Source: Actinophytocola sp963727495 (GTDB lineage: Bacteria > Actinomycetota > Actinomycetes > Mycobacteriales > Pseudonocardiaceae). Taken from it: 64,000 nt of DNA. The notes beneath the pieces were generated by a model. The model saw nothing but the letters and a program-made list of their open reading frames with translations. It had not been told where the DNA came from and did no database searches. Position numbers and translations under genes: made by a program. The stretch is from positions 62,001-126,000 of the forward strand of contig CAVSGQ010000008.1 of NCBI GenBank assembly GCA_963727495.1. The letters run 5' to 3'. This document shows positions 50,584-59,966 of this stretch, one piece after another (position 1 is the first letter of the stretch; the number at the start of each line of letters is the position of its first letter).

Positions 50584-52759
50584 TTGCAGGCCTGGCCCGG
50601 TAACCCGTACCCGCTCGGCGCCACGTACGACGGCGCCGGCACGAACTTCGCGCTGTTCTCCGAGGCGGCCGAGCGGGTCGAGCTGTGCCTGTTCGACGCG
50701 GCCGGACACGAGACCAGGGTCCGGCTGCCGGAGGTGGACGGCTTCGTCTGGCACTGCTACCTGCCCGGCGTCTCTCCCGGCCAGCAGTACGGGTTCCGCG
50801 TCCACGGCCCCTACGACCCGCCCAACGGGCCCGCGCTGCAACCCCAACAAGCTGCTGCTGGACCCGTACGCGAAGGCGACCACCGGCGCGGTGGACTGGG
50901 ACGAGTCGGTGTTCGGCTACCCGTTCGGCCACCCGGACGGGCGCAACGACACCGACTCGGCCGGGCACACCGCGCACGGCGTGGTGGTCAACCCGTTCTT
51001 CGACTGGGCGAACGACCGCCCGCCCAACACGCCGTACAACGAGTCGGTCATCTACGAGGCCCACGTGCGCGGGCTCACCATGACCCATCCGGACATCCCG
51101 CACGAGATGCGCGGCACCTACTCGGGCCTGGCCCACCCGGTGATGATCGACTACCTGATCGACCTCGGGGTCACCGCCGTGGAGCTGATGCCGGTGCACC
51201 AGTTCCTGCACGACCACGGGCTGCTCGAGCGGGGCCTGCGCAACTACTGGGGCTACAACACGATCGCCTACTTCGCCCCGCACGACGGCTACGCCTCGGC
51301 CAACGTCATGGCGGGCGGTCAGGTGCAGGAGTTCAAGGCGATGGTGCGCGCGCTGCACGAGGCCGGCATCGAGGTGATCCTCGACGTCGTCTACAACCAC
51401 ACCGCGGAGGGCAACCACCTCGGCCCGACGCTGTCCATGCGCGGCATCGACAACGAGGCCTACTACCGCCTGGTGGAGGACGACCAGCGGTACTACATGG
51501 ACTACACCGGCACCGGCAACTCGCTGAACGTGCGCAGCCCGCACACCCTGCAGCTGATCATGGACTCGCTGCGCTACTGGGTCACCGAGATGCGCGTCGA
51601 CGGGTTCCGCTTCGACCTCGCGGCCACCCTGGCCCGGGAGTTCTACGACGTCGACCGGCTGTCCACGTTCTTCGACCTGGTGCAGCAGGACCCGGTGATC
51701 AGCCAGGTCAAGCTCATCGCCGAGCCCTGGGACGTCGGTCCGGGCGGCTACCAGGTCGGCAACTTCCCTCCACTGTGGACGGAGTGGAACGGCAAGTACC
51801 GCGACACGGTGCGCGACTTCTGGCGCGGCGAGCCGGCCACCCTCGGCGAGTTCGCCTCCCGCATCACCGGCTCGTCCGACCTGTACCAGGACGACGGGCG
51901 GCGGCCGTACGCGTCGATCAACTTCGTCACCGCGCACGACGGCTTCACCCTCAACGACCTCGTGTCCTACAACGAGAAGCACAACGAGGCCAACGGCGAG
52001 GGCAACCGGGACGGCGCCGACGACAACCGGTCGTGGAACTGCGGCGCCGAGGGCCCCACCGAGGACGAGAAGATCAACGACCTGCGGGCCCGCCAGCGCC
52101 GCAACATGCTGGCCACGCTGCTGCTGTCCCAGGGCGTGCCGATGCTGCTGCACGGCGACGAGCTCGGTCGCACCCAGCACGGCAACAACAACGCCTACTG
52201 CCAGGACGCCGAGCTGTCGTGGGTCGACTGGTCGCTGGCCGAGCGCAACGCCGACCTGCTCGACTTCACCGGCGCGGTCATCGAGATGCGGCACAACCAC
52301 CCGGTGTTCCGCCGGCGCCGGTTCTTCGCCGGCCGGCCGATCCGCAAGGGCGAGGAGCTGCGCGACATCGCGTGGTTCACCCCGTCCGGCGAGGAGATGT
52401 CCGAGCAGGACTGGGAGTCCGGGTTCGGCCGCAGCATCATGGTGTTCCTCAACGGCGACGGCATCGGCGACCTCGACCGCCGCGGCGAACGCGTGCACGA
52501 CGACTCGTTCCTGCTGTGCTTCAACGCCCACGACGACGACATCGACATGACGGTGCCGGACGCGAGCTACGGCAGCGAGTGGACCGTCCTGGTCGACACC
52601 GCGACCGGCCAGGTCTTCGCCGAGTCCGGCAGCGGCGTGGTGGTCGGGGTGGTGGCCGGCGACCGGGTCACCGAGCCCCGCACGGTCGGGGCGGGCGCGA
52701 CGGTGAGCGTCGTGTCCCGCTCGCTGGTGGTCCTGCAGCGCACCGGGGAGACCGAGTGA
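50584..52759 (+). pseudogene. glgX: Glycogen debranching enzyme GlgX, one frameshift
   Basis: Start TTG 50584, with GAGGAG 6 nt upstream and the family-typical N-terminus LQAWPGNPYPLGATYDGAGT. The first frame covers the CBM48 domain to GPYDPPNG; from about 50840 the product continues in another frame. GH13 motifs are GFRFDLAATLARE (nucleophile Asp), LIAEPWDVG (acid Glu) and FVTAHDGFTL (Asp). One extra C in GGGCCCG near 50829-50834 accounts for the shift. GlgX removes alpha-1,6 branches from limit dextrins. Its TGA overlaps the GTG of treY. Confidence 0.88.
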
Positions 52760-55026
52760 GCGAGGGCGGCGGGGCGTCCGGCACCGTGACGGTGCCCGGC
52801 TCCACCTACCGGGTGCAGGTCCGGCCCGGCTTCGACCTGTCCCGGACCGCCGAGCTGGTGCCCTACCTCGACCGGCTGGGCGCCGGCGCGGTGTACACCT
52901 CGCCGCTGCTGGCCGCGGCACCCGGGTCGACCCACGGCTACGACGTGGTCGACCCGACCCGCGCGAGCCCCGAGCTCGGGGGCGAGCAGGCACGGCGGCG
53001 GCTGGTGGCCGCGGTCCGCGCGGCGGGCCTCGGGCTGGTGGTCGACCTGGTGCCCAACCACATGTCGGTCGAGGTGCCGGCGGCCAACCCGTGGTGGTGG
53101 GACGTGCTCACCCATGGCCCCGCATCCCGCTTCGCCGCGTACTTCGACGTCGACTGGTCCCGGGGACCGATCCTGCTCCCGGTGCTGGGCGACGAGGGGT
53201 CGCTCGAGATCCGCGACGGCCGGCTCGCCTACTACGACCACGAGTTCCCGGTCGCGCCCGGCACCGAGGGCGGCAGCGCGGAGGAGGTCCACGAGCGCCA
53301 GCACTACCGGCTCGTGCACTGGCGGCGCGGCAACGCCGAGCTGACCTACCGCCGGTTCTTCGACATCACCTCGCTCGCGGCCGTGCGCGTCGAGGACCCG
53401 GTGGTCTTCGAGGCCACGCACGCGGAGGTCCTGCGGTGGGTCCGGGCGGGCGAGGTCGACGGGCTGCGGATCGACCACCCCGACGGCCTGGCCGACCCGG
53501 GCGGCTACGTCCGCCGGCTGCGCGAGCACGCCGACTGCTGGCTGGTGGTGGAGAAGATCCTCGCGCCGGGTGAGGAGCTGCCCGCCTCGTGGCCGGTGCA
53601 CGGCACCACGGGCTACGACGCGCTGCGCGAGGTGTGCGGCGTGTTCGTCGACCCGGCCGGGGAGGCCGTGCTGACCGAGCTGGCCGCCACGCCGGACTTC
53701 GGCACCGAGGAGGCCCGCTGCCGGCGGCTGGTCGTCGAACGCTCCCTGGTGGCCGAGGTGCGCCGGATCGCCGCGCTGGTCCCGGGCATGCCGGCCGATG
53801 CGGTCGGCGAGCTCCTGGTCGCGTTCCCCGTTTACCGCTCCTACCTGCCGGAGGGCCTCGCGCACTGGCGCACGGCGGTCGACCGCGCCCGCGCCGCCCG
53901 CCCCGACCTGGCCGACGCGCTGTCCACACTGGACCGCGCGGTGCGCGAGGACCCGCGCGGCGAGCTGGCCACCCGGATCCAGCAGACCTCCGGCATGGTC
54001 GTGGCCAAGGGGGACGAGGACACCGCGTTCTACCGCTACCCGAGGCTGACCGCGCTCAACGAGGTCGGCGGCGCGCCGGGCCGGTTCGGCGTCACCCCGG
54101 CGGAGTTCCACGCGGGCGCGCTCGCCCGCGAGGCCGGCCGGCCCGCCGGCATGACCACGCTGTCCACCCACGACACCAAGCGCTCCGAGGACGTGCGCGC
54201 CCGGATCTCGGTGCTGGCCGAGCTGGCGCCCGAGTTCGCCACCGCGGTCCGCCGCTGGTCGGCCCGCCGCGGCATCGGCGAGCCGACCCTGGACCTGCTC
54301 GCGTGGCAGACGCTGGTCGGAGCCTGGCCGATCGGCCCCGAGCGACTGTCGGCCTACCTCGACAAGGCGGCCAAGGAGGCCAAGATCCGCACGAGCTGGG
54401 TCGACCACGACGAGCCGTTCGAGGAGTCGGTCCGCTCGTGGCCGGCCGACGTGCTCGGCGACGCCGAGCTGTGCGCGGAGGTCGGGGAGTTCGTCGAGCG
54501 CGTGCGGCTGCCCGGCTGGTCGAACGCGCTCGGCCAGAAGCTGCTGCAGCTGGCCGGGCCCGGCGTGCCGGACGTGTACCAGGGCAGCGAGCTGTTCGAC
54601 CTGTCGCTGGTCGACCCGGACAACCGCCGGGAGGTCGACTTCGCCACCCGCGGCGCGCTGCTGGACCGCCTGGAGTCGGGCTGGCTCCCCGATGTCGACG
54701 ACAGCGGCGCGGCCAAGCTGCACGTCGTCCGCACGACGCTGCGCCTGCGCCGCGAGCGGCCCGGGCTGTTCACCGGCTACCGCCCGCTGGCCGCGGACGG
54801 CCCCGCGGCCGGGCACCTGGTGGCGTTCGCCCGCGCCGGCGTGGTGGCCGTCGCGACCCGCCTGCCGGTCACCCTCGCCCGCACCGGCTGGCGGGACACC
54901 GTGCTGGCTCTCCCCCCGGGCACCTGGACCGACCACCTCACCGCCCGCCCCGTGCCCGCCGTCGTGCCGCTCGCCGGGCTGCTCGACCGCTACCCGGTCG
55001 CGCTGCTGGTCCGGGAGGACCGATGA
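52756..55026 (+). CDS. treY: Maltooligosyl trehalose synthase TreY
   Basis: 756 residues. Early STYRVQVRPGFDLSRTAELV, LVVDLVPNHM and the GH13 catalytic set GLRIDHPDGL (Asp), VVEKILAPGEEL (Glu) and TLSTHDTKRSEDVRAR (Asp) identify TreY. It converts the reducing end of a maltooligosaccharide to an alpha,alpha-1,1 (trehalose-type) linkage. The GTG start overlaps the glgX stop (GTGA) and its stop overlaps the treZ ATG, so glgX, treY and treZ are translationally coupled. Confidence 0.92.
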   Translation: MSEGGGASGTVTVPGSTYRVQVRPGFDLSRTAELVPYLDRLGAGAVYTSPLLAAAPGSTHGYDVVDPTRASPELGGEQARRRLVAAVRAAGLGLVVDLVPNHMSVEVPAANPWWWDVLTHGPASRFAAYFDVDWSRGPILLPVLGDEGSLEIRDGRLAYYDHEFPVAPGTEGGSAEEVHERQHYRLVHWRRGNAELTYRRFFDITSLAAVRVEDPVVFEATHAEVLRWVRAGEVDGLRIDHPDGLADPGGYVRRLREHADCWLVVEKILAPGEELPASWPVHGTTGYDALREVCGVFVDPAGEAVLTELAATPDFGTEEARCRRLVVERSLVAEVRRIAALVPGMPADAVGELLVAFPVYRSYLPEGLAHWRTAVDRARAARPDLADALSTLDRAVREDPRGELATRIQQTSGMVVAKGDEDTAFYRYPRLTALNEVGGAPGRFGVTPAEFHAGALAREAGRPAGMTTLSTHDTKRSEDVRARISVLAELAPEFATAVRRWSARRGIGEPTLDLLAWQTLVGAWPIGPERLSAYLDKAAKEAKIRTSWVDHDEPFEESVRSWPADVLGDAELCAEVGEFVERVRLPGWSNALGQKLLQLAGPGVPDVYQGSELFDLSLVDPDNRREVDFATRGALLDRLESGWLPDVDDSGAAKLHVVRTTLRLRRERPGLFTGYRPLAADGPAAGHLVAFARAGVVAVATRLPVTLARTGWRDTVLALPPGTWTDHLTARPVPAVVPLAGLLDRYPVALLVREDR

Positions 55027-56750
55027 CCCCCGACGAGCACTTCTCCGTGTGGGCCCCGCACCGCGACCGGGTCCGGCTCGCGCTCGGTCCCGCCGTCCAC
55101 GACATGGAGCGCGACGACCGCGGCTGGTGGCACGCCGACGTCCCCGGCACCGGCGACGGCACCGACTACGCGTTCCTGCTCGACGACGACGAGACGCCGC
55201 TGCCCGACCCGCGGTCGCGCCGGCAGCCGGACGGCGTGCACGGCCCGTCGCGCCGCTACTCCCACGACGCGTTCACCTGGTCCGACCAGGCCTGGACCGG
55301 CCGGCCGCTGGCCGGGGCCGTCCTCTACGAGATGCACGTCGGCACGTTCACCGAGCAGGGCACCTTCAACTCCGCGCTCGAGCACCTCGACCACCTCGTC
55401 GAGCTGGGGGTCGACTTCGTGGAGGTGCTGCCGGTCAACGCGTTCGACGGCACCGCGGGCTGGGGCTACGACGGCGTCGTGTGGGGCGCGGTGCACGAGC
55501 CCTACGGCGGCCCGACCGCGTTCAAACGGTTCGTCGACGCGTGCCACGCCCGCGGCCTCGGCGTGCTGCTCGACGTCGTCTACAACCACCTCGGCCCGTC
55601 CGGCGCCTACCTCGACCGGTTCGGCCCGTACTTCGCCGGGCACACCATCTGGGGCCCCGCGCTCAACCTCGACGGGCCCGACTCCGACGAGGTGCGCCGC
55701 TACGTGCTGGACAACGCGCTGAGCTGGCTGCGCGACTTCCACCTCGACGGCCTGCGCCTCGACGCCGTGCACGCCCTGGTCGACAGGAGCGCGACGCACC
55801 TGCTGGAGCGGCTGGCCACCGAGGTCGACGCGCTCGCCGCGGGGCTGCGCCGGCCGCTGCACCTGATCGCCGAGTCCGACCTCAACGACCCGAAGCTGGT
55901 GACCTCCCGCGAGGCCGGCGGCTACGGCCTGGCAGCCCAGTGGTGCGACGACCTGCACCACGCGCTGCACGTGGCGCTCACCGGCGAGACCGACGGCTAC
56001 TACCACGACTTCGGCGCGCCCGGGGCGCTGCCGGCCACGCTGCGCCGGGCGTTCTTCCACGCCGGCACGTGGTCGTCGTTCCGCCGGCGTACGCACGGGC
56101 GCCCGATCGACCCGCGGCGCCACTCCGGTCACCGGTTCCTGATCTACCTGCAGAACCACGACCAGATCGGCAACCGCGCCCAGGGCGACCGGATGACCGC
56201 GACCATCTCGCCCGCCCGGATGCTCTGCGGCGCGGCGATCGTGCTGTGCTCGCCGTACACCCCGATGATCTTCATGGGCGAGGAGTGGGCGGCGAGCTCG
56301 CCGTGGCAGTTCTTCGCCTCCTTCGCCGACCCCGAGCTGGCCCGCGCCGTCCGCGACGGCCGCCGCGAGGAGTTCGCCGAGCACGGCTGGGGCGAGTCCG
56401 ACGTCCCCGACCCGATGGACGTGGGCACGGTGGTCCGCTCCACGCTGCCCTGGGCCGAGCTGCACGACCCGGCCCACCGCGCGGTGTACGACACCTACCG
56501 GGCGCTGATCATGCTGCGCCGCGCACACCCCGAGCTCGCCGACCCCCGCCTGGACGAGTTCCGCGTCGACGCCGGCGACTCCTGGCTGGTCCTGCACCGG
56601 GGCGAGCGCCGGGTGGCCGTCAACCTGGGCACCTCGGAGGCGAAGATCCTCCTGGACCGCCGGCCGGACGCGGTGCTCCTCGCGTCCGCCGAGCCCGAGC
56701 TGACCGGCACCCACCTGCGCCTACCGGCCGAGTCCTTCGCCGTCGTGTAG
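55023..56750 (+). CDS. treZ: Malto-oligosyltrehalose trehalohydrolase TreZ
   Basis: 575 residues. FSVWAPHRDRVRLAL (CBM48-like start), ALYEMHVGTFT-type AVLYEMHVGTFTEQG, DVVYNHLGPSG, GLRLDAVHALVD (nucleophile Asp), LIAESDLND (Glu) and LQNHDQIGNR (Asp) are all present. It releases free trehalose from maltooligosyl trehalose, completing the TreYZ pathway. The ATG overlaps the treY stop. Trehalose is a desiccation and osmotic protectant, which fits the stress-type promoter upstream of the locus (inference). Confidence 0.92.
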   Translation: MTPDEHFSVWAPHRDRVRLALGPAVHDMERDDRGWWHADVPGTGDGTDYAFLLDDDETPLPDPRSRRQPDGVHGPSRRYSHDAFTWSDQAWTGRPLAGAVLYEMHVGTFTEQGTFNSALEHLDHLVELGVDFVEVLPVNAFDGTAGWGYDGVVWGAVHEPYGGPTAFKRFVDACHARGLGVLLDVVYNHLGPSGAYLDRFGPYFAGHTIWGPALNLDGPDSDEVRRYVLDNALSWLRDFHLDGLRLDAVHALVDRSATHLLERLATEVDALAAGLRRPLHLIAESDLNDPKLVTSREAGGYGLAAQWCDDLHHALHVALTGETDGYYHDFGAPGALPATLRRAFFHAGTWSSFRRRTHGRPIDPRRHSGHRFLIYLQNHDQIGNRAQGDRMTATISPARMLCGAAIVLCSPYTPMIFMGEEWAASSPWQFFASFADPELARAVRDGRREEFAEHGWGESDVPDPMDVGTVVRSTLPWAELHDPAHRAVYDTYRALIMLRRAHPELADPRLDEFRVDAGDSWLVLHRGERRVAVNLGTSEAKILLDRRPDAVLLASAEPELTGTHLRLPAESFAVV

Positions 56751-56781
56751 GCGGCGTGACCCACAACCCCACCGCCGCGCC

Positions 56782-56869
56782 GACCCGCGAGTCCAACACT
56801 CCGGACCCGCGAGTCCGACACTCCGGACCCGCGAGTCCGACAATCGGGACCCGCGAGCCCATCCCGGCC
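56782..56869. repeat. 22-bp tandem repeat downstream of treZ
   Basis: Three nearly identical units (56782-56803, 56804-56825, 56826-56847) of the form GACCCGCGAGTCCGACACTC plus CG, then a degenerate fourth. A related motif, CCGCGAGTTGAACACCCC, occurs at 62331-62348. It probably belongs to a dispersed intergenic repeat family. The stretch 56751-56984 has no gene. Confidence 0.7.
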
Positions 56870-56984
56870 CCCGCCGACCACCCGACCGCACGCCGTGTCA
56901 CCACCCACCGGCGTGGCCGTCGGCACCTTCACCGGCCGGCCGGGGCACTTTCTGCGAGCATGGGCACGAACGAAAGGGGCCGTG

Positions 56985-57209
56985 ATGAACGACAAGGAGA
57001 TCTCGTCCCGTATCGGCGAGCTCATCGACGAGGAGCACCGGCTGGAACGTGGCGGCCGGCCCGACCCGGAGCGGCTGAAGGACGTCGAGGTCGAGCTGGA
57101 CCGCTGCTGGGACCTGCTGCGCCAGCGCCGCGCGCGCCGCTCGGCCGGCGAGAACCCGGACGAGGCCTCGGTCAGGCCGACGGACGTGGTGGAGGGCTAT
57201 CTGCAGTGA
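56985..57209 (+). CDS. DUF2630 family protein
   Basis: 74 residues. The sequence KEISSRIGELIDEEHRLERG, then LKDVEVELDRCWDLLRQRRA and RPTDVVEGYLQ, is the DUF2630 pattern of small helical actinobacterial proteins of unknown function. AAAGGGG precedes the ATG. The 3' end overlaps the convergent permease gene by 38 bp. Confidence 0.85.
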   Translation: MNDKEISSRIGELIDEEHRLERGGRPDPERLKDVEVELDRCWDLLRQRRARRSAGENPDEASVRPTDVVEGYLQ

Positions 57210-58254
57210 GGAACGGGCGGCCGGCGCTGCGCACGGTCGTCATCACCGGCACCGCGAGCAGCGCGCCGACCACTCCCGCGAGCTCCGCCCCGATCGCGAC
57301 GCCGAGGATCACCGCGACCGGGTGCAGCTTCACCGACCGGCTCATCAGCAGCGGCTCCAGCACGTTGCCCTCCAGCTGCTGAACCCCGATCACCACCGCG
57401 GTGACGATCAGCGCCACCGCGAAGCCCTGCGTCACCAGCGCGACCAGCACCGCGACGATGCCCGTCGCGAACGCGCCGATGATCGGGACGAACGCGCCGA
57501 GGAACACCAGCCCGGCGAGCGGCAGCACCAGCGGCACCCCGGTCAGCCACAGCCCGAGCCCGATGCCGACCGCGTCGATCAGGGCCACCACCAGCGTCGT
57601 GCGCACGTACGACGTGAGGTCGCCGAACGCCCGCGCACCTGCCTCGCCGACACGCTCCCGGCTCGGGCCGGGCAGCGGGCGCAGCAGTCCGCGCCACAGC
57701 CGCTCGCCGTCGGCCACGAAGAAGACCAGCAGGAACAGCGCCAGCAGCAGCCCCGCCAGCACCGTGCCGGCCGTCGACAGCACGCCCCACACCCCGGAGA
57801 CCAGGCCGGCCTGGTTGCGCGACGCCCAGTCGCGCGCCTGGTCGATCATGTCGTCGAGCTGCTCGGGACGCAGCCCGAACGTGATCAGCCAGTCGCGCAA
57901 CTCGCCCACGCTCTCGGTCAGCCGCGCGCTCAGGTCCGGCAGCCCGTTGACCACCGAGGTGACCATGAACAGCAGCAGCCCGCCCAGCGTCGCCACGCCG
58001 GCCAGCAGCACCGCGGTCGCGGCGAGCGCCCGGGGCACCCCGTAGCCGGTCAGGAACGTCATGCCCGGGACGAACAGGGCGGCCAGCAGAACGGCGATCG
58101 CCACCGGGATCGCGACGAACGCGATGCGGGACAGCACCTGCCCGGCGACCCACAGGGTCGCCGCGACGACCAGGAACTGCACGCACCGCACCGTGATCCG
58201 GCCCAGCCGCCCCGCCCGCACACCGTCCACGCCCGCCGACCCGGTGTCGCTCAT
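57172..58254 (-). CDS. AI-2E family transporter (PerM/YhhT-type permease)
   Basis: 360 residues. Paired N-terminal helices (VQFLVVAATLWVAGQVL, FVAIPVAIAVLLAALFVPG) are followed by a hydrophilic central region, then four to five more helices. The conserved signature is GAFVPIIGAFATGIVAVLVAL plus the C-terminal GVQQLEGNVLEPLLMSRSVK. The family includes exporters and Na+/H+ antiporters; the cargo cannot be stated. Overlaps the DUF2630 gene at the 3' end. Confidence 0.87.
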   Translation of the reverse strand: MSDTGSAGVDGVRAGRLGRITVRCVQFLVVAATLWVAGQVLSRIAFVAIPVAIAVLLAALFVPGMTFLTGYGVPRALAATAVLLAGVATLGGLLLFMVTSVVNGLPDLSARLTESVGELRDWLITFGLRPEQLDDMIDQARDWASRNQAGLVSGVWGVLSTAGTVLAGLLLALFLLVFFVADGERLWRGLLRPLPGPSRERVGEAGARAFGDLTSYVRTTLVVALIDAVGIGLGLWLTGVPLVLPLAGLVFLGAFVPIIGAFATGIVAVLVALVTQGFAVALIVTAVVIGVQQLEGNVLEPLLMSRSVKLHPVAVILGVAIGAELAGVVGALLAVPVMTTVRSAGRPFLTADSPPPRPSA

Positions 58255-58345
58255 CCGTGCTCCTCACCTCGTCGGCCGTCCCGGTCCGGATCATGCCCCA
58301 GAATCCCGACCGCGGCGGGAAACTCCGGCGTGCTCGAACCGCGCC

Positions 58346-59275
58346 TCAGCCGGACAGCGTCTCGATCGCCGCCACCACCATGTCCCAGAACCGGCCGGCG
58401 TCCAGGCCCACGGCCACCTCGGCGTTCGGTGGCCTGCCGGTCCGCCCGTACAGGTCCACGACGGTCGCGCCGCGGGTGAACGTCCCGGTCAGCTCGATGT
58501 CCAGCCGGGTCCGGGTGGTCTCGACGACGCCGGCCTCGGCCACGAGCGCCACCGCCACCGGATCGTGCAGCGGCGGCGCGGGGAAGCCCCAGATGTCCCG
58601 GTAGGTGCCGGCGAAGAAGCCGAGCAGGTCGACGCACACCCTCGCCAGCGGGCTGCCGATGGCGGCGATCCGGGCGCACACCCGCTCGTCGGCGAGCGCC
58701 TGGTGGGTGACGTTCAGCCCGCACATGGTGACCGGGATGCCGCTGTGCAGCACGATGTCGGCGGCCTCGGGGTCGGCGTGGACGTTGAACTCAGCGTACG
58801 GGGTGACGTTGCCCGCCCCGGTGCTGCCGCCCATGAACACGATCCGCTCGATCCGCCCGGCGAGGTCCGGCGCGGCGAGCAGCAGCGCGGCCACGTTGGT
58901 CAGCGGTCCGGTGGCGACGATCGTCGCGGGCCGGGCGCGCAGCAGGTCCCGCAGGTGGCCGATGCCGTCCGTGCTGGTGACCGGCGTGCGCGGCGGACCG
59001 AGGCTCGGACCGTCCAGCCCGGACTCCCCGTGCACGTCCGCGGCGACGGTCCCGGTGCCGCGCAACGGGTGTGCCCGCCCCGCCACCACCGGCACGCCGG
59101 CGATCCCCGCCACGTCGCAGATCCGGCGGGCGTTGGTGGTCGTCTTGTCCAGCGTCTGGTTGCCGGCGACGGTGCTGATCGCGAGCAGCCGCAGCGCCGG
59201 GTGGGCGGCGGCCAGCATGATCGCCAGCGCGTCGTCATGTCCGGGGTCGCAGTCCAGGATGATCGGCGTGGCCAC
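58346..59275 (-). CDS. Nucleoside hydrolase (second copy in the window)
   Basis: 309 residues from GTG 59275. The metal-binding motif is IILDCDPGHDDALAIMLA, and VATGPLTNVAALL, VFMGGSTG and the C-terminal PPLHDPVAVALVAEAG complete the family pattern. It cleaves ribonucleosides for base salvage. It is clearly diverged from the hydrolase at 5049, so it probably has other substrates. Divergent from the gene at 59304 with only 28 bp between starts. Confidence 0.87.
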   Translation of the reverse strand: MATPIILDCDPGHDDALAIMLAAAHPALRLLAISTVAGNQTLDKTTTNARRICDVAGIAGVPVVAGRAHPLRGTGTVAADVHGESGLDGPSLGPPRTPVTSTDGIGHLRDLLRARPATIVATGPLTNVAALLLAAPDLAGRIERIVFMGGSTGAGNVTPYAEFNVHADPEAADIVLHSGIPVTMCGLNVTHQALADERVCARIAAIGSPLARVCVDLLGFFAGTYRDIWGFPAPPLHDPVAVALVAEAGVVETTRTRLDIELTGTFTRGATVVDLYGRTGRPPNAEVAVGLDAGRFWDMVVAAIETLSG

Positions 59276-59303
59276 CCGCCGAGTATGCCGGTACGGTCGC
59301 CGC

Positions 59304-59966
59304 GTGAAGGTGCTCGTGTTCGGCGCGACCGGCATGGTCGGCCAGGGCGTGGTGCGGGAGTGCCTGCTGGCCGGCGACGTCGAGACGGTCGTCGCCGTCG
59401 GGCGCAGCCCGGCCGGGATCGACGACCCGAAGTTCCGCGAGGTGCTGCGGTCCGACCTGTTCGACCTGTCCGGCGTGACCGAGCTGTCCGGTGTGGACGC
59501 CTGCTTCTTCTGTCTCGGCGTGCCGTCCGCCGGCATGAGCGAGGCGGACTACACCCGGATCACCCACGACCTCACGGTGTCCGTGGCCGAGACGGTCGCC
59601 GCGCACAACCCGGAGGCGACGTTCGTCTACGTGTCCGGGCAGGGCGCGGACAGCACCGGGCGGGGCCGGGTGATGTGGGCGCGGGTGCGCGGCCGGACGG
59701 AGAACGCGCTGCTCGCCATGTCGCTCGACGCGTTCGTCCTGCGGCCCGGCTACATCCAGCCGCGGCACGGCGCCCGGTCCAGGGTCACGCTGTACCGGAC
59801 CGTCTACCGGGTCACCTCGGTGCTCTACCCGCTGCTGCGGCTGGTGGCCGGCAACCACATCACGACGACGGAGGTCGTCGGGCGCGCGATGCTCGCGCTC
59901 GCCCGCGGCGCCGACCCCGGTACCCGCGTCCTCGGCAGTCCCGAGATGAACGCGCTCGCCTCCTGA
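59304..59966 (+). CDS. NAD(P)-binding protein, atypical SDR (NmrA/HTATIP2-like)
   Basis: 220 residues. VKVLVFGATGMVGQGVVREC is the dinucleotide loop; CFFCLGVPSAGM and FVYVSGQGADST are further family hallmarks. The usual Tyr-x3-Lys is not obvious, as in atypical SDRs that may act as redox sensors or isomerases. GTG start; the stop is immediately adjacent to the convergent FUSC gene stop, with no spacer. Confidence 0.82.
   Translation: MKVLVFGATGMVGQGVVRECLLAGDVETVVAVGRSPAGIDDPKFREVLRSDLFDLSGVTELSGVDACFFCLGVPSAGMSEADYTRITHDLTVSVAETVAAHNPEATFVYVSGQGADSTGRGRVMWARVRGRTENALLAMSLDAFVLRPGYIQPRHGARSRVTLYRTVYRVTSVLYPLLRLVAGNHITTTEVVGRAMLALARGADPGTRVLGSPEMNALAS

Noticed and set aside
54692..57382. An 896-codon plus-strand frame through treY and treZ
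   Set aside because: It is an alternate-frame shadow in high-G+C DNA; the true frames have full GH13 motifs.
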